Notes under the pieces: generated by a model
What the model was told of the DNA's origin: nothing
What the model saw: the letters and a program-made list of their open reading frames with translations, nothing else
The model's database searches: none
Program-made: the position numbers and the translations under genes
Shown: positions 19,889-27,919 of the stretch, piece after piece
Numbering within the stretch: the first letter of the stretch is position 1
How the letters are laid out: each line of letters opens with the position of its first letter
Assembly: GCF_000178835.2 (NCBI RefSeq)
Contig: NC_015275.1
Span: 4,369,001 to 4,433,000, forward strand
Source: Cellulosilyticum lentocellum DSM 5427
GTDB taxonomy: Bacteria; Bacillota; Clostridia; Lachnospirales; Cellulosilyticaceae
DNA: 64,000 nucleotides
Reading direction: 5' to 3'

Positions 19889-19952
19889 CTCTCTACACTC
19901 CCTTCAATAGACTATCTTACTATTTAGTATAGAGAGTTTAACTATTATCAAA

Positions 19953-19971
19953 AAGTTGATAAAGTTACGAT
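19953..19971 (-). promoter_or_regulatory. Candidate shared operator, lichenase gene
   Basis: On the minus strand the bases read ATCGTAACTTTATCAACTT. They match CGTAA-n-TTT-n-TYAA-n-TT, also found upstream of the binding-protein gene and the chemoreceptor operon. Confidence 0.5.
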
Positions 19972-20006
19972 TAACCTAGGTAAAATTATCAAAGATATTT
20001 GCAATC

Positions 20007-20050
20007 AAAAAAGCTCTTATTTACTATTGATTTCTAGTAAACAAGAGCTC
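20007..20050 (-). terminator. Intrinsic terminator after the tethered binding-protein gene
   Basis: AGCTCTTGTTTACTA pairs with TAGTAAATAAGAGCT on the minus strand and is followed by TTTTTT, just past the stop at 20054. Confidence 0.88.
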
Positions 20051-20053
20051 CTT

Positions 20054-21340
20054 TTATTGGGATAATCCTTCGATAAACTCATCTGCATTTATTTTTCTAT
20101 TCATCAGTTGTTCTAATAAGTCGTAATATACATCACTTAAGTCTTCATCAAAAATCTGATCATATGCTGGATGTATAGCTTTAGTTGGAGCCACTTGTGC
20201 GCATTTATACAAAGTTGGGAACTTTTCTTGATTAATAATCTGATTTTCATAGGCTGGTAATCCTATCCCATCTGTTTCTATAGCTTTTCTAGAAACTTCC
20301 TTGATTATATCAAAGTATAGTTTTTGTAGCTCTTCATCCACTGCAATTTGACTTTGTTTGCTTACCACTAAAGCATCTGCATAGCCGCCCACTCCTACTG
20401 AATCTGGTAATCCAGGGAAAGTAATCACATCTACTTTATCTTTCACCTTAGACTCTTCTCCTTCAATAATAGAGGCTGACCAACTTCCAGATAATAACAT
20501 GGCTGACTTTCCTTGTGTAAATAAATAAGCTGCATCATATGCATCATTTTCTAAATAATTATCTTCCCAAGGCTGAGTTGCTATAAGTCTTTCCATGTTC
20601 TTTGCAGCTTTATGAAATTGCTCTGTCTTAAATAAGCTACGATCTTTACTAGCAGCATATACGCCCTGAACACTACCTTCTTTTAATACTAAATCCATAT
20701 AGTATAACGAATTCATCCACATTTCTTTTGCACTACTACTAATAGGCACTACACCTTTTTCCTTAAACTTTTCTATAATCTCTATAAACTCATTATAGGT
20801 AGTAGGATACGCCAGATTATACTTTTTAAACAATTCACTATTACAGAACAAGGTAGAAGACCACCCATTGATGGGCATACCATATATTTCACCATCATAT
20901 GTTACGCCATCCATTGCTCCAGGCAAAGGGGGTTCCCCATCATAGTACTTTCTCATTGCCTCACTGATATTCCAAACCAAATCTAAATCTACATACTTTT
21001 TAAGTTTTTCATATCCCCAGAAGAAATAAATATCTGGAAGTTCATTAGTAATAGCAGCATTTTGAATGGTTGACTGATAAACCTCGTTTTTAAAAGTAGT
21101 GATTTCAATTTTGATACCTTCATGTTTACTTTCATATTCTCTAGCTACTTCGTTAAGAATGGTTTCAATGCCTCCATGGATAGTCCATATTTTTATTGTT
21201 TTTACCAGTAAACCTTTAGCATTTATGTTTTCTGTCTTTTTCACATCCGAATACATCACGTATAGTAATATACCTAATATAGCTGTTAATGCTCCAATAA
21301 TACCAATAATAACCCTACTTACGAACTTATCATCCCCCAT
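20054..21340 (-). CDS. Family 1 sugar-binding protein with uncleaved N-terminal membrane anchor
   Basis: A 428-residue extracellular solute-binding protein (bacterial family 1 fold, KIWTIHGGIETILNEVAREY, PDIYFFWGYEKLKKYV, MLLSGSWSASI). Unlike the binding protein at 23358 it has no lipobox Cys. Instead residues about 9-29 (VIIGIIGALTAILGILLYVMY) form a membrane span without a clear cleavage site. The start is ATG 21340, 8 bases after AAAGGAG; GTG 21349 overlaps that site. It lies downstream of the permease pair but behind a hairpin at 21400-21432. It may feed the same permeases or act as a sugar receptor for the nearby sensor kinase; the latter is inference. Confidence 0.8.
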   Translation of the reverse strand: MGDDKFVSRVIIGIIGALTAILGILLYVMYSDVKKTENINAKGLLVKTIKIWTIHGGIETILNEVAREYESKHEGIKIEITTFKNEVYQSTIQNAAITNELPDIYFFWGYEKLKKYVDLDLVWNISEAMRKYYDGEPPLPGAMDGVTYDGEIYGMPINGWSSTLFCNSELFKKYNLAYPTTYNEFIEIIEKFKEKGVVPISSSAKEMWMNSLYYMDLVLKEGSVQGVYAASKDRSLFKTEQFHKAAKNMERLIATQPWEDNYLENDAYDAAYLFTQGKSAMLLSGSWSASIIEGEESKVKDKVDVITFPGLPDSVGVGGYADALVVSKQSQIAVDEELQKLYFDIIKEVSRKAIETDGIGLPAYENQIINQEKFPTLYKCAQVAPTKAIHPAYDQIFDEDLSDVYYDLLEQLMNRKINADEFIEGLSQ

Positions 21341-21399
21341 ATTTGTCACTCCTTTAGCATAAAAATCAGATAATTATATATTATGTAAATTATAACATC

Positions 21400-21432
21400 A
21401 AAAGCAACCTTATACTATATAAGGCTGCTTTT
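21400..21432. terminator. Terminator-like hairpin after the permease gene
   Basis: AAAGCAGCCTTATA pairs with TATAAGGTTGCTTT around a 3-base loop on the minus strand, then TTTTGATG. It likely stops or attenuates transcription between the importer operon and the second binding-protein gene. Confidence 0.7.
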
Positions 21433-21443
21433 TTCTGAGAGTC

Positions 21444-22310
21444 TTATGCTTTAACTGAACCAGCAGTCATACCTCTTATAAATTGTTTTTGTAAACCAAA
21501 GAATATAATAAGTGGTGGTAGGGTTGTTACACAACCAGCCGCCATAAGTAAGTCATATCTATTTTGATAGTTACCTACGTATAACCTTATTCCTACTGGA
21601 ATAGTTGCTACGTCTGAAGAAGTGGTAAGTACCCATGCAAATAATAGTTCATCCCATGCCATAAGGAAAATATAAATTCCTGTAGCAATTAAACCAATTC
21701 TAGCAATAGGTAATATAATCTTTATAAAGGCTCCAAATTTACTACAACCATCTATAATTGCAGCTTCCTCTAGCTCTGTAGGAATGCTTGCAAAAAAGCC
21801 TCTTAAAATCCAAATACTAAAAGGAATATAGAAAGCCGAATACACTAAGATAAGGCCTCCATAAGTATTGATAATCCTAATACCTGTAGCATCTTGGATC
21901 TTGATGAATACAAGATACAGTGGTAATAGGAACATAATTCCAGGCACCATCTGAGTAGCTAATACTGCTGCACCAAATATATTGGAGCCTGGAAACTTAA
22001 ATCTTGCTGTTGCATAGCCTGCAAAGGTAGCTATTGCTAAAGCAATTGCAGTTGTAATACCACACACGATAACACTATTTTTAAAGTAATTGAAAAAGTC
22101 TACGCTCTCCCACATTTCTTTATAGTTTCCAAAATTATTAGGAATACCAAATTTACCTGTAGCAATATCCCCTTGTGTCATTAAAGAAGTAATTGCCATC
22201 CATACTATTGGGAATAAAGCAAGTATAACAAATATCCATACAACAATGGTCCCTATAGTATCCATTATGTCTTTTCTTCGTTTTTTCTGAGATAGTCTTT
22301 GTGTTTTCAT
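21444..22310 (-). CDS. Sugar ABC importer permease (MalG-type)
   Basis: A 288-residue inner-membrane protein with six expected spans. The EAA loop that docks the ATPase reads EEAAIIDGCSKFGAFIKIILPI. It pairs with the MalF-type permease directly upstream; their genes overlap by one base (TAATG), so translation is coupled. No ATPase gene is present in the window; carbohydrate importers of this class often share a genome-wide MsmK/UgpC-type ATPase. Substrate is probably beta-gluco-oligosaccharides, judged from the adjacent glucanases and phosphorylases. Confidence 0.92.
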   Translation of the reverse strand: MKTQRLSQKKRRKDIMDTIGTIVVWIFVILALFPIVWMAITSLMTQGDIATGKFGIPNNFGNYKEMWESVDFFNYFKNSVIVCGITTAIALAIATFAGYATARFKFPGSNIFGAAVLATQMVPGIMFLLPLYLVFIKIQDATGIRIINTYGGLILVYSAFYIPFSIWILRGFFASIPTELEEAAIIDGCSKFGAFIKIILPIARIGLIATGIYIFLMAWDELLFAWVLTTSSDVATIPVGIRLYVGNYQNRYDLLMAAGCVTTLPPLIIFFGLQKQFIRGMTAGSVKA

Positions 22311-23284
22311 TAGTCATTCACCACCAAATCATTTTGGAATACTTTGTACCATACACCTACTAATGATAGTACACAAATCATGACAATAACTGTTGCTGCA
22401 GCACCAGGACCGAATTGCCAAATTTGGAAAGAGTTACGATTAATATTGGTCATTAATAAATCTCCATATTTTCCTGGGAAGCCTGCACCATGACCAAACA
22501 TCATTGCTACAATATTGAATGAATATACATAGTTGATAATACCATTAAGAATCTGAACAGATAAAACAGACCTTAAAAGTGGTAGTGTAATATGTCTAAA
22601 TTTTTGCCATGTATTAGCACCATCAATTTCAGCTGCTTCATAATAGTCGTCTGGTATCTGCTGAAGTCCTGCTAAAAGCATTAACATAACAAACGGAACT
22701 GTTCGCCATATAGTTGGAATCATAATGGCTACTAATACCTTAGGGCCTGTCAGCCAATAAGTCCCCTCTGGGAATATGTGCAAAATATCTACTATGATTT
22801 TATTAATAACGCCATCTTGTTGCCACATGAAGCCCCATAATAGACCTACTACGAAGGAAGGTACTACCCAAGGTGTCATTAATAGTGTTCTAGCCAGTCC
22901 TTGAAATCTAAATTTCCTATTTAATAATACTGCAAGTAATAGCCCTATACTAATTACAAGGATACTACATATAATTGCAAAAATTGCTGTATTCCTAAAC
23001 GCATCAAAGAAACCTGAGCGTAATGTACTATTAGGATCTAACAACACTGTTTTATAGTTACCTAGTCCAATAAATGGCGCTTTTAAGAATTTTTTAAGTG
23101 TAAACTGATTTAAATTGAGAAATGACATCATAATTCCTGATACAATGGGAATTACATGAATAATAATCATGGCAATTAATGCTGGTGTAATCAGCCCATA
23201 GGCTAATTTATTTCTCTTGATTTGATATATTAATCCCTTTTTAGGGACTTTATTGTTATTAGAAGCCTTTTGAATCTTAGCCAT
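22310..23284 (-). CDS. Sugar ABC importer permease (MalF-type)
   Basis: A 324-residue membrane protein with the EAA loop YYEAAEIDGANTWQKFRHITLPLL (in part). A longer reading starting at 23302 would place AGGAGGAGA inside the coding region, so the start is set at ATG 23284, 6-7 bases after that site. The gene lies between the lipoprotein binding protein and the MalG-type permease, the standard order of carbohydrate uptake type 1 operons. A 13-bp hairpin in the gap to the binding-protein gene probably sets unequal expression of the two. Confidence 0.92.
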   Translation of the reverse strand: MAKIQKASNNNKVPKKGLIYQIKRNKLAYGLITPALIAMIIIHVIPIVSGIMMSFLNLNQFTLKKFLKAPFIGLGNYKTVLLDPNSTLRSGFFDAFRNTAIFAIICSILVISIGLLLAVLLNRKFRFQGLARTLLMTPWVVPSFVVGLLWGFMWQQDGVINKIIVDILHIFPEGTYWLTGPKVLVAIMIPTIWRTVPFVMLMLLAGLQQIPDDYYEAAEIDGANTWQKFRHITLPLLRSVLSVQILNGIINYVYSFNIVAMMFGHGAGFPGKYGDLLMTNINRNSFQIWQFGPGAAATVIVMICVLSLVGVWYKVFQNDLVVND

Positions 23285-23307
23285 ATCGTCTCCTCCTGTC
23301 ATAATAT

Positions 23308-23336
23308 ATCTGCTCTATGATATTCATAGAGCAGAT
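23308..23336 (-). repeat. Intercistronic hairpin between binding protein and permease genes
   Basis: ATCTGCTCTATGA (23308-23320) is exactly complementary to 23324-23336, with a 3-base loop and no T-run. Such hairpins protect the 3' end of binding-protein mRNA. Confidence 0.75.
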
Positions 23337-23357
23337 AATACAATCCTATACTGTTAT

Positions 23358-24755
23358 TTATTGCTGACTATAGATTGTTGTACATTCATTTGCTGTTTGA
23401 TCTAAGAATTCTTTTGTTTTAGCTGGATCATATGTTCCAAATACACCCATAATATTATCCCATACATTGCTTAATCCTTTTTGAAGAAGTGTTTCTGATG
23501 GACCCCATCCTGCAACTGAAGGGTAAGCCTTACCATATTGTAATTGTTCTTTAAATGCTGCACGCATTTCTTCATTTGCTACGAAATCTGTTTCATAAGC
23601 CGCATTAACTGTTGGTAAGTTTCCACATTTTTCTTGGTAAGCAACTTGTGCATCTGTTGTCATTAAGAATTCAATTACTTTATAAGCTGCTTCTTTATTT
23701 TTTGAAGTTTTAAATACAGATAATGCACTACCACCAAAGAAAGCATATTTTCCTTCTGGACCTGCTGGGAATGAAGCTGTACCAATTTTTTCAGCAAGTT
23801 CTGGTTGTTCTCTTCTTAAAGTAGCAATTTCATATGCACCTGAGAATATTGTAGCAAATTCACCTGCATTGAATAATGCTTCAATCTCTGCTGAGTTTTT
23901 CTCTAAAGCTGGCATACTCATAAGTCCCTCTGATGCGAGCTCTGAGTAGAATTTAACACCAGCAAACGCTTGGTCTGAATTGATAATACTTGTCTTATTG
24001 TCTTCAGCGATGAAGTCTCCGCCTGCACCCCAAATCCATGGTGCATAGTTATGAATAACGTTCCAGTCATTCTTACCTGGCATACCAAGAGCTGGTACTT
24101 TAAAACCATCAATCTCTACATCTTTCATTTTAACAAGTGCTGCTTTAAAGCTATCCCATGTTTCAAAATCTTTTGTAGGGTCAACGCCTGCTGCTTCACA
24201 AATATCTTTTCTATAGAATAATGCTCTTGTATCAATAAACCATGGTGCCGCATATCTTTCTGCACCAGCTCCAAGAATTTGTGTTGTTGGAAGTGTCGCT
24301 TCTACGAAGGCACCTTCTCCACCAAATCTATCATATACTGGTGTCAAATCTTCTAATGCATCCATTGCTGCAATAGCTGCAATTTGTGTTGTTCCAAGTT
24401 GAGTAATATCTGGACCTTCACCACTTGTTGCTGCTGTTGTTAATTTTGTCCAAGCTGAACCCCAGTCTAGTACTGTTGGTTGTACTTCAATATTAGGATT
24501 AGCTTCATGGAATGGTTTTAAGATTTCCATTAAGTCTTTTTCTGGCTCACCACTATTTGGCATAATCCACATTGTAACTACTGTTTTTTCTCCTGATGCT
24601 GGGTCTGCAGCTTTATCTCCCTCTGCTTCAGCTGATGCAGTTGCTTCTGGTTTGTCTCCTGATCCTGAATTCGCTACTTTATCTCCTCCACAACCTACTA
24701 AAGAAGTTGCTGCCAATGTTGTTGCTAAAAGACTAAGTATTAGTTTTTTCTTCAT
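23358..24755 (-). CDS. Sugar ABC importer substrate-binding lipoprotein
   Basis: A 465-residue family 1 solute-binding protein. The lipobox LVGC places the lipidated Cys at residue 22, followed by an acidic, Ala/Glu/Asp-rich linker (to about residue 58). The mature domain begins VVTMWIMPNSGEPEKDLMEI. It captures oligosaccharides outside and delivers them to the two permeases encoded downstream. The promoter region carries TATAAT with a poor -35 box and a candidate operator at 24819-24837, consistent with activation by the adjacent two-component system. Confidence 0.93.
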   Translation of the reverse strand: MKKKLILSLLATTLAATSLVGCGGDKVANSGSGDKPEATASAEAEGDKAADPASGEKTVVTMWIMPNSGEPEKDLMEILKPFHEANPNIEVQPTVLDWGSAWTKLTTAATSGEGPDITQLGTTQIAAIAAMDALEDLTPVYDRFGGEGAFVEATLPTTQILGAGAERYAAPWFIDTRALFYRKDICEAAGVDPTKDFETWDSFKAALVKMKDVEIDGFKVPALGMPGKNDWNVIHNYAPWIWGAGGDFIAEDNKTSIINSDQAFAGVKFYSELASEGLMSMPALEKNSAEIEALFNAGEFATIFSGAYEIATLRREQPELAEKIGTASFPAGPEGKYAFFGGSALSVFKTSKNKEAAYKVIEFLMTTDAQVAYQEKCGNLPTVNAAYETDFVANEEMRAAFKEQLQYGKAYPSVAGWGPSETLLQKGLSNVWDNIMGVFGTYDPAKTKEFLDQTANECTTIYSQQ

Positions 24756-24818
24756 TTATCTCACCCTTTTGTTTTATATTTGATAATCAAATTATAAACC
24801 TAGGGTAATATATTTTTA

Positions 24819-24837
24819 ACTTAACAAAATTACGATA
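24819..24837 (-). promoter_or_regulatory. Candidate shared operator, ABC importer operon
   Basis: On the minus strand the bases read ATCGTAATTTTGTTAAGTT, 64-82 bp before the start. The match to the lichenase site is ATCGTAA-n-TTT-n-TYAA-n-TT. Confidence 0.5.
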
Positions 24838-24886
24838 ATACATAAAAAAATTAACTTTCGGTATTTATTTTTATTATATTTACCTT

Positions 24887-26644
24887 TTAGTAAGGTATTT
24901 TTAATAATATTTTTGTATATTCTCCACATTTAGAGGTAATTTCTATTACCTCATTTGTATCTTTTAAATCATAACAAAGTAAAATTCTAGCTATTATTGC
25001 CTTAAGGCCAAACCCCGATTTGACTTCTAGTTTCTCACCCTTCATAATTTTACCTATCATTTCTTCACTTATGCCTACACCATCATCTTCTACACTAATA
25101 TTCATTATATTTTGGGACTTATCTAGTTTGATATCGATATGTATATTTACAGGTTCTCCCAGCTTCCTTATACCATACTTGATACTATTTTCTACTAATG
25201 ATTGTAGTGTAATCTTAGGTATCTTATTCTTTAATGCTTCTTCGTCAACATCATATGTTATATGTACAATGTTAGGATTTCTAATAACAGCAATCTTTGC
25301 ATACTCTTTTACAATTTGCAACTCTTCTTCAATAGTAATTGTATCTTCCCCAGTGCTTAAACAAGCCCTATAATACTTAGCCAGAGTTTTAATTAGTTCA
25401 TTAGCCGACTCCTTCTCCTCTATGGCAATGAGTATACTTACTGTATTTAGTGTATTATATAAAAAGTGTGGTTTAACTTGATGATTAATAATGGAGAGCT
25501 CTAATCGCTTCTGTAACTTTTCTCTTTCTTTAACCTCACTTACAAGCCCTTTTATCTCTTCCATCATCTCATCTAATGCGCATGTAATATCATACACTTC
25601 TACGTAGCCTGTATCTATTGTAAACCTTGTATCTAGTTTACCTTGTTTTCCTATAACTCTTGCTTTATCTGCAATATTCTTAAGTGGTGAAACAACCTTG
25701 CTCCTTATGATTAAAGAAGCTCCACTAAGGAAGATAATATTCATGATTACTGCAAATAAAAGTATCGTGCTCATATTATCATTGTCCCTAGCTTGAGTAT
25801 TAAGGCCTACAATCATGCCATTTAATATAGGCATCTCATGTACTGTATAATAGTATTTTTTACGGTCTTCTTTGACGTAATCATATTTATCGTTTTCCCA
25901 TTTAACAATCTCTTCCAGATGATCTATTGCTAAATTATCTGGCATTTTAAAGATTGCTCCTGAGCTGTCTTTAATCATGATCTGCATACTAATGTTCTTT
26001 AAAACGTCCTCACAATCCTTATTAAACTGTACAGGGTCTAGATACACAATCAAGTAACCTAATGGCTCTAGCTTAGCTTTTGATCGTATAACTCTTGCTA
26101 GATATAAGGTATTTCCTACTTTTGGTTCTAATATATTGGTGTTTATTCCCCAGTAGGCACTTCCTTTTTCTTTATCTATGGCTTGTAAATTAAACTGTTT
26201 TAAAAATTTTTTATCATCCTTTAAGTAACTAGGTTCCCTAAATTCTGAAATAATCTTTCCATCCTTAGTAATAATGTGAATAGATCTTATATTATTTCTA
26301 CCAACAAAGCTATCTCTTAATAATTTATTCACTAGCCCAGTACTGCTTTCATCCTCCTTAGATAATGCATACTGAAATGATAGATTCGTAGCCAAATCCG
26401 AGGATACTCTTTCGTTTTCTTGCATTTGTCTAGTAATAAAATAGGAGACTGTATTTAAAGCTTCACTCTCTCCTCGTTGAAGCTTATAGTTCACTTCTCT
26501 TTGCAAGATTGTTTGAAATAAAAACATCCCGAAAAAAAGGGAAAATCCCATGGTAATAAGATAGCTTTTGACTAGTACCCAGCTTACACTTTTAATACGC
26601 TTTTGTTCTGTCACATTTTTATAGGAACTACTCATATTGCTCAT
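24887..26644 (-). CDS. Sensor histidine kinase (YesM-like) of a two-component system
   Basis: A 585-residue membrane kinase: span 1 at about 27-46, an extracellular sensing domain (about 47-290, Cache-like), span 2 at about 293-313, a HAMP linker, then the kinase core. The phosphorylated His is in PHFLYNTLN (His393). ATP-site boxes are SLVENSIKYGI, EDDGVGISEEM and GFGLKAI. It pairs with the YesN-like regulator immediately upstream, whose reading frame overlaps its start. Family members sense extracellular sugars, sometimes through a binding protein. Position between regulator and ABC importer suggests it senses beta-glucan oligosaccharides. Confidence 0.92.
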   Translation of the reverse strand: MSNMSSSYKNVTEQKRIKSVSWVLVKSYLITMGFSLFFGMFLFQTILQREVNYKLQRGESEALNTVSYFITRQMQENERVSSDLATNLSFQYALSKEDESSTGLVNKLLRDSFVGRNNIRSIHIITKDGKIISEFREPSYLKDDKKFLKQFNLQAIDKEKGSAYWGINTNILEPKVGNTLYLARVIRSKAKLEPLGYLIVYLDPVQFNKDCEDVLKNISMQIMIKDSSGAIFKMPDNLAIDHLEEIVKWENDKYDYVKEDRKKYYYTVHEMPILNGMIVGLNTQARDNDNMSTILLFAVIMNIIFLSGASLIIRSKVVSPLKNIADKARVIGKQGKLDTRFTIDTGYVEVYDITCALDEMMEEIKGLVSEVKEREKLQKRLELSIINHQVKPHFLYNTLNTVSILIAIEEKESANELIKTLAKYYRACLSTGEDTITIEEELQIVKEYAKIAVIRNPNIVHITYDVDEEALKNKIPKITLQSLVENSIKYGIRKLGEPVNIHIDIKLDKSQNIMNISVEDDGVGISEEMIGKIMKGEKLEVKSGFGLKAIIARILLCYDLKDTNEVIEITSKCGEYTKILLKIPY

Positions 26645-27722
26645 TCACCACCTTTTTATATTCATTAGGTGTCATATTAGTATATTTTTTAAACAGCCTT
26701 GTAAAATAGGTAGTATCTGTATAACCTAATAAATCACAGACTTCATATACCCTAAGATTCTCTTCTCTTAACAAGAATTGGGCCCGTCTCATCTTCATAC
26801 GTGTAACAAAACTAAGGAAATTCTCTCCCGTTTCCTTTTTAAAAAGGCTACAAAAATAATTTTTACTTATTGATAAAGTTTCACTGATCGTTACCAAACT
26901 AATTTCTTCATCTATATGTTCTATTACATATTGGCAGGCCTGCATGACTACGTTATCTTTATAAATAACCCTACTCTCTTCAAAAATCCCAATAATCTCT
27001 CCTACATTTTTAGAAAACTGATTCATGAGATCATCTTTTGTGTTCTCCTCTTGCTCTCCATAATGAAGATATTCATCTATGTTTTTGAGTTTACCTAGAT
27101 AAGCAAACTTTTCTTTCACTTTGGTAACTAGCTCTTCTAATATGTATGAAAACCTCACGCACATACTAGCAACATCTCCCTCACCAAAACCTTTTTCTTC
27201 TTTGATAATCTCTTCTAGCACCTCTAACGCCTTTGGATTGGTGGTCATAGCATATTTAATGAGTAACTTATCATTTTCTCTTGAAAAAGTTCTTTCTTTA
27301 CCCATGTTTGCTTTATATAACTTATATCTATTTTCATTATCTAACTTTTCTTGGAGCTTCTTCTTAATATCCTTTAAGATTACTATAATCTGCTCTTCTT
27401 CTATAGGTTTTAAAATATAATCTGTCACCCCATATTTAATAGCACTTTTAGCATATTCAAATTCTCCATATGCTGTTAAAACTACTATTTCTCCTGTATA
27501 CTCTTGTTTTCTTGCTTGTGCCATAAACTCTATGCCATTCATAATGGGCATTCCTATATCTGTAATAATTAAATCTATATGCTGATTAGTAAGCTGTTCT
27601 AATGCTTCCTCACCATTTTCTGCTTCACATACTATTTTAAAGCCTAGTTCTTCCCATTTTATAAGTTTGTTTAATCCTCTTTTTACAATAGGTTCGTCAT
27701 CTACTAGTTGTACAGCAAACAT
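26628..27722 (-). CDS. Response regulator, REC-AraC type (YesN-like)
   Basis: A 364-residue cytoplasmic regulator. The receiver domain (1-120) has the acidic pocket Asp8/Asp9 and phospho-acceptor Asp55 (LIITDIGMP). The C-terminal 100 residues are an AraC-type DNA-binding domain (SLVTISETLSISKNYFCSLF; YEVCDLLGYTDTTYFTRLFK). The start is ATG 27722, six bases after AGGAGG; in-frame upstream starts lie on or before that site. It probably activates the importer, lichenase and chemoreceptor-phosphorylase units through the shared site described separately. Confidence 0.93.
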   Translation of the reverse strand: MFAVQLVDDEPIVKRGLNKLIKWEELGFKIVCEAENGEEALEQLTNQHIDLIITDIGMPIMNGIEFMAQARKQEYTGEIVVLTAYGEFEYAKSAIKYGVTDYILKPIEEEQIIVILKDIKKKLQEKLDNENRYKLYKANMGKERTFSRENDKLLIKYAMTTNPKALEVLEEIIKEEKGFGEGDVASMCVRFSYILEELVTKVKEKFAYLGKLKNIDEYLHYGEQEENTKDDLMNQFSKNVGEIIGIFEESRVIYKDNVVMQACQYVIEHIDEEISLVTISETLSISKNYFCSLFKKETGENFLSFVTRMKMRRAQFLLREENLRVYEVCDLLGYTDTTYFTRLFKKYTNMTPNEYKKVVNEQYE

Positions 27723-27820
27723 AAGCATCCTCCTTGTCAGCAATGATTATTCTATATTTTACATTATTTTATATATAATTATTATACTATTAAAATTAGC
27801 AAAATTTACATTATCTTTTA

Positions 27821-27856
27821 AAAAAAGAGTCGAATTTTATCATTCAACTCTTTTTT
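27821..27856 (-). terminator. Intrinsic terminator after the laminaribiose phosphorylase gene
   Basis: AAAAAAGAGTTGAAT pairs with ATTCGACTCTTTTTT on the minus strand and a T-run follows. It closes the chemoreceptor-phosphorylase operon. Confidence 0.88.
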
Positions 27857-27919
27857 ATAGATTGCTTTTTATCTCTATTAATATCACTAATCCCTTTAAT
27901 AAATAACTATTCTCTCTTT

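Noticed and set aside
19970-24806. CCTAGG shared near the lichenase and importer promoters as a second operator
   Set aside because: It lies on opposite sides of the other motif in the two cases and is short, so chance is likely.
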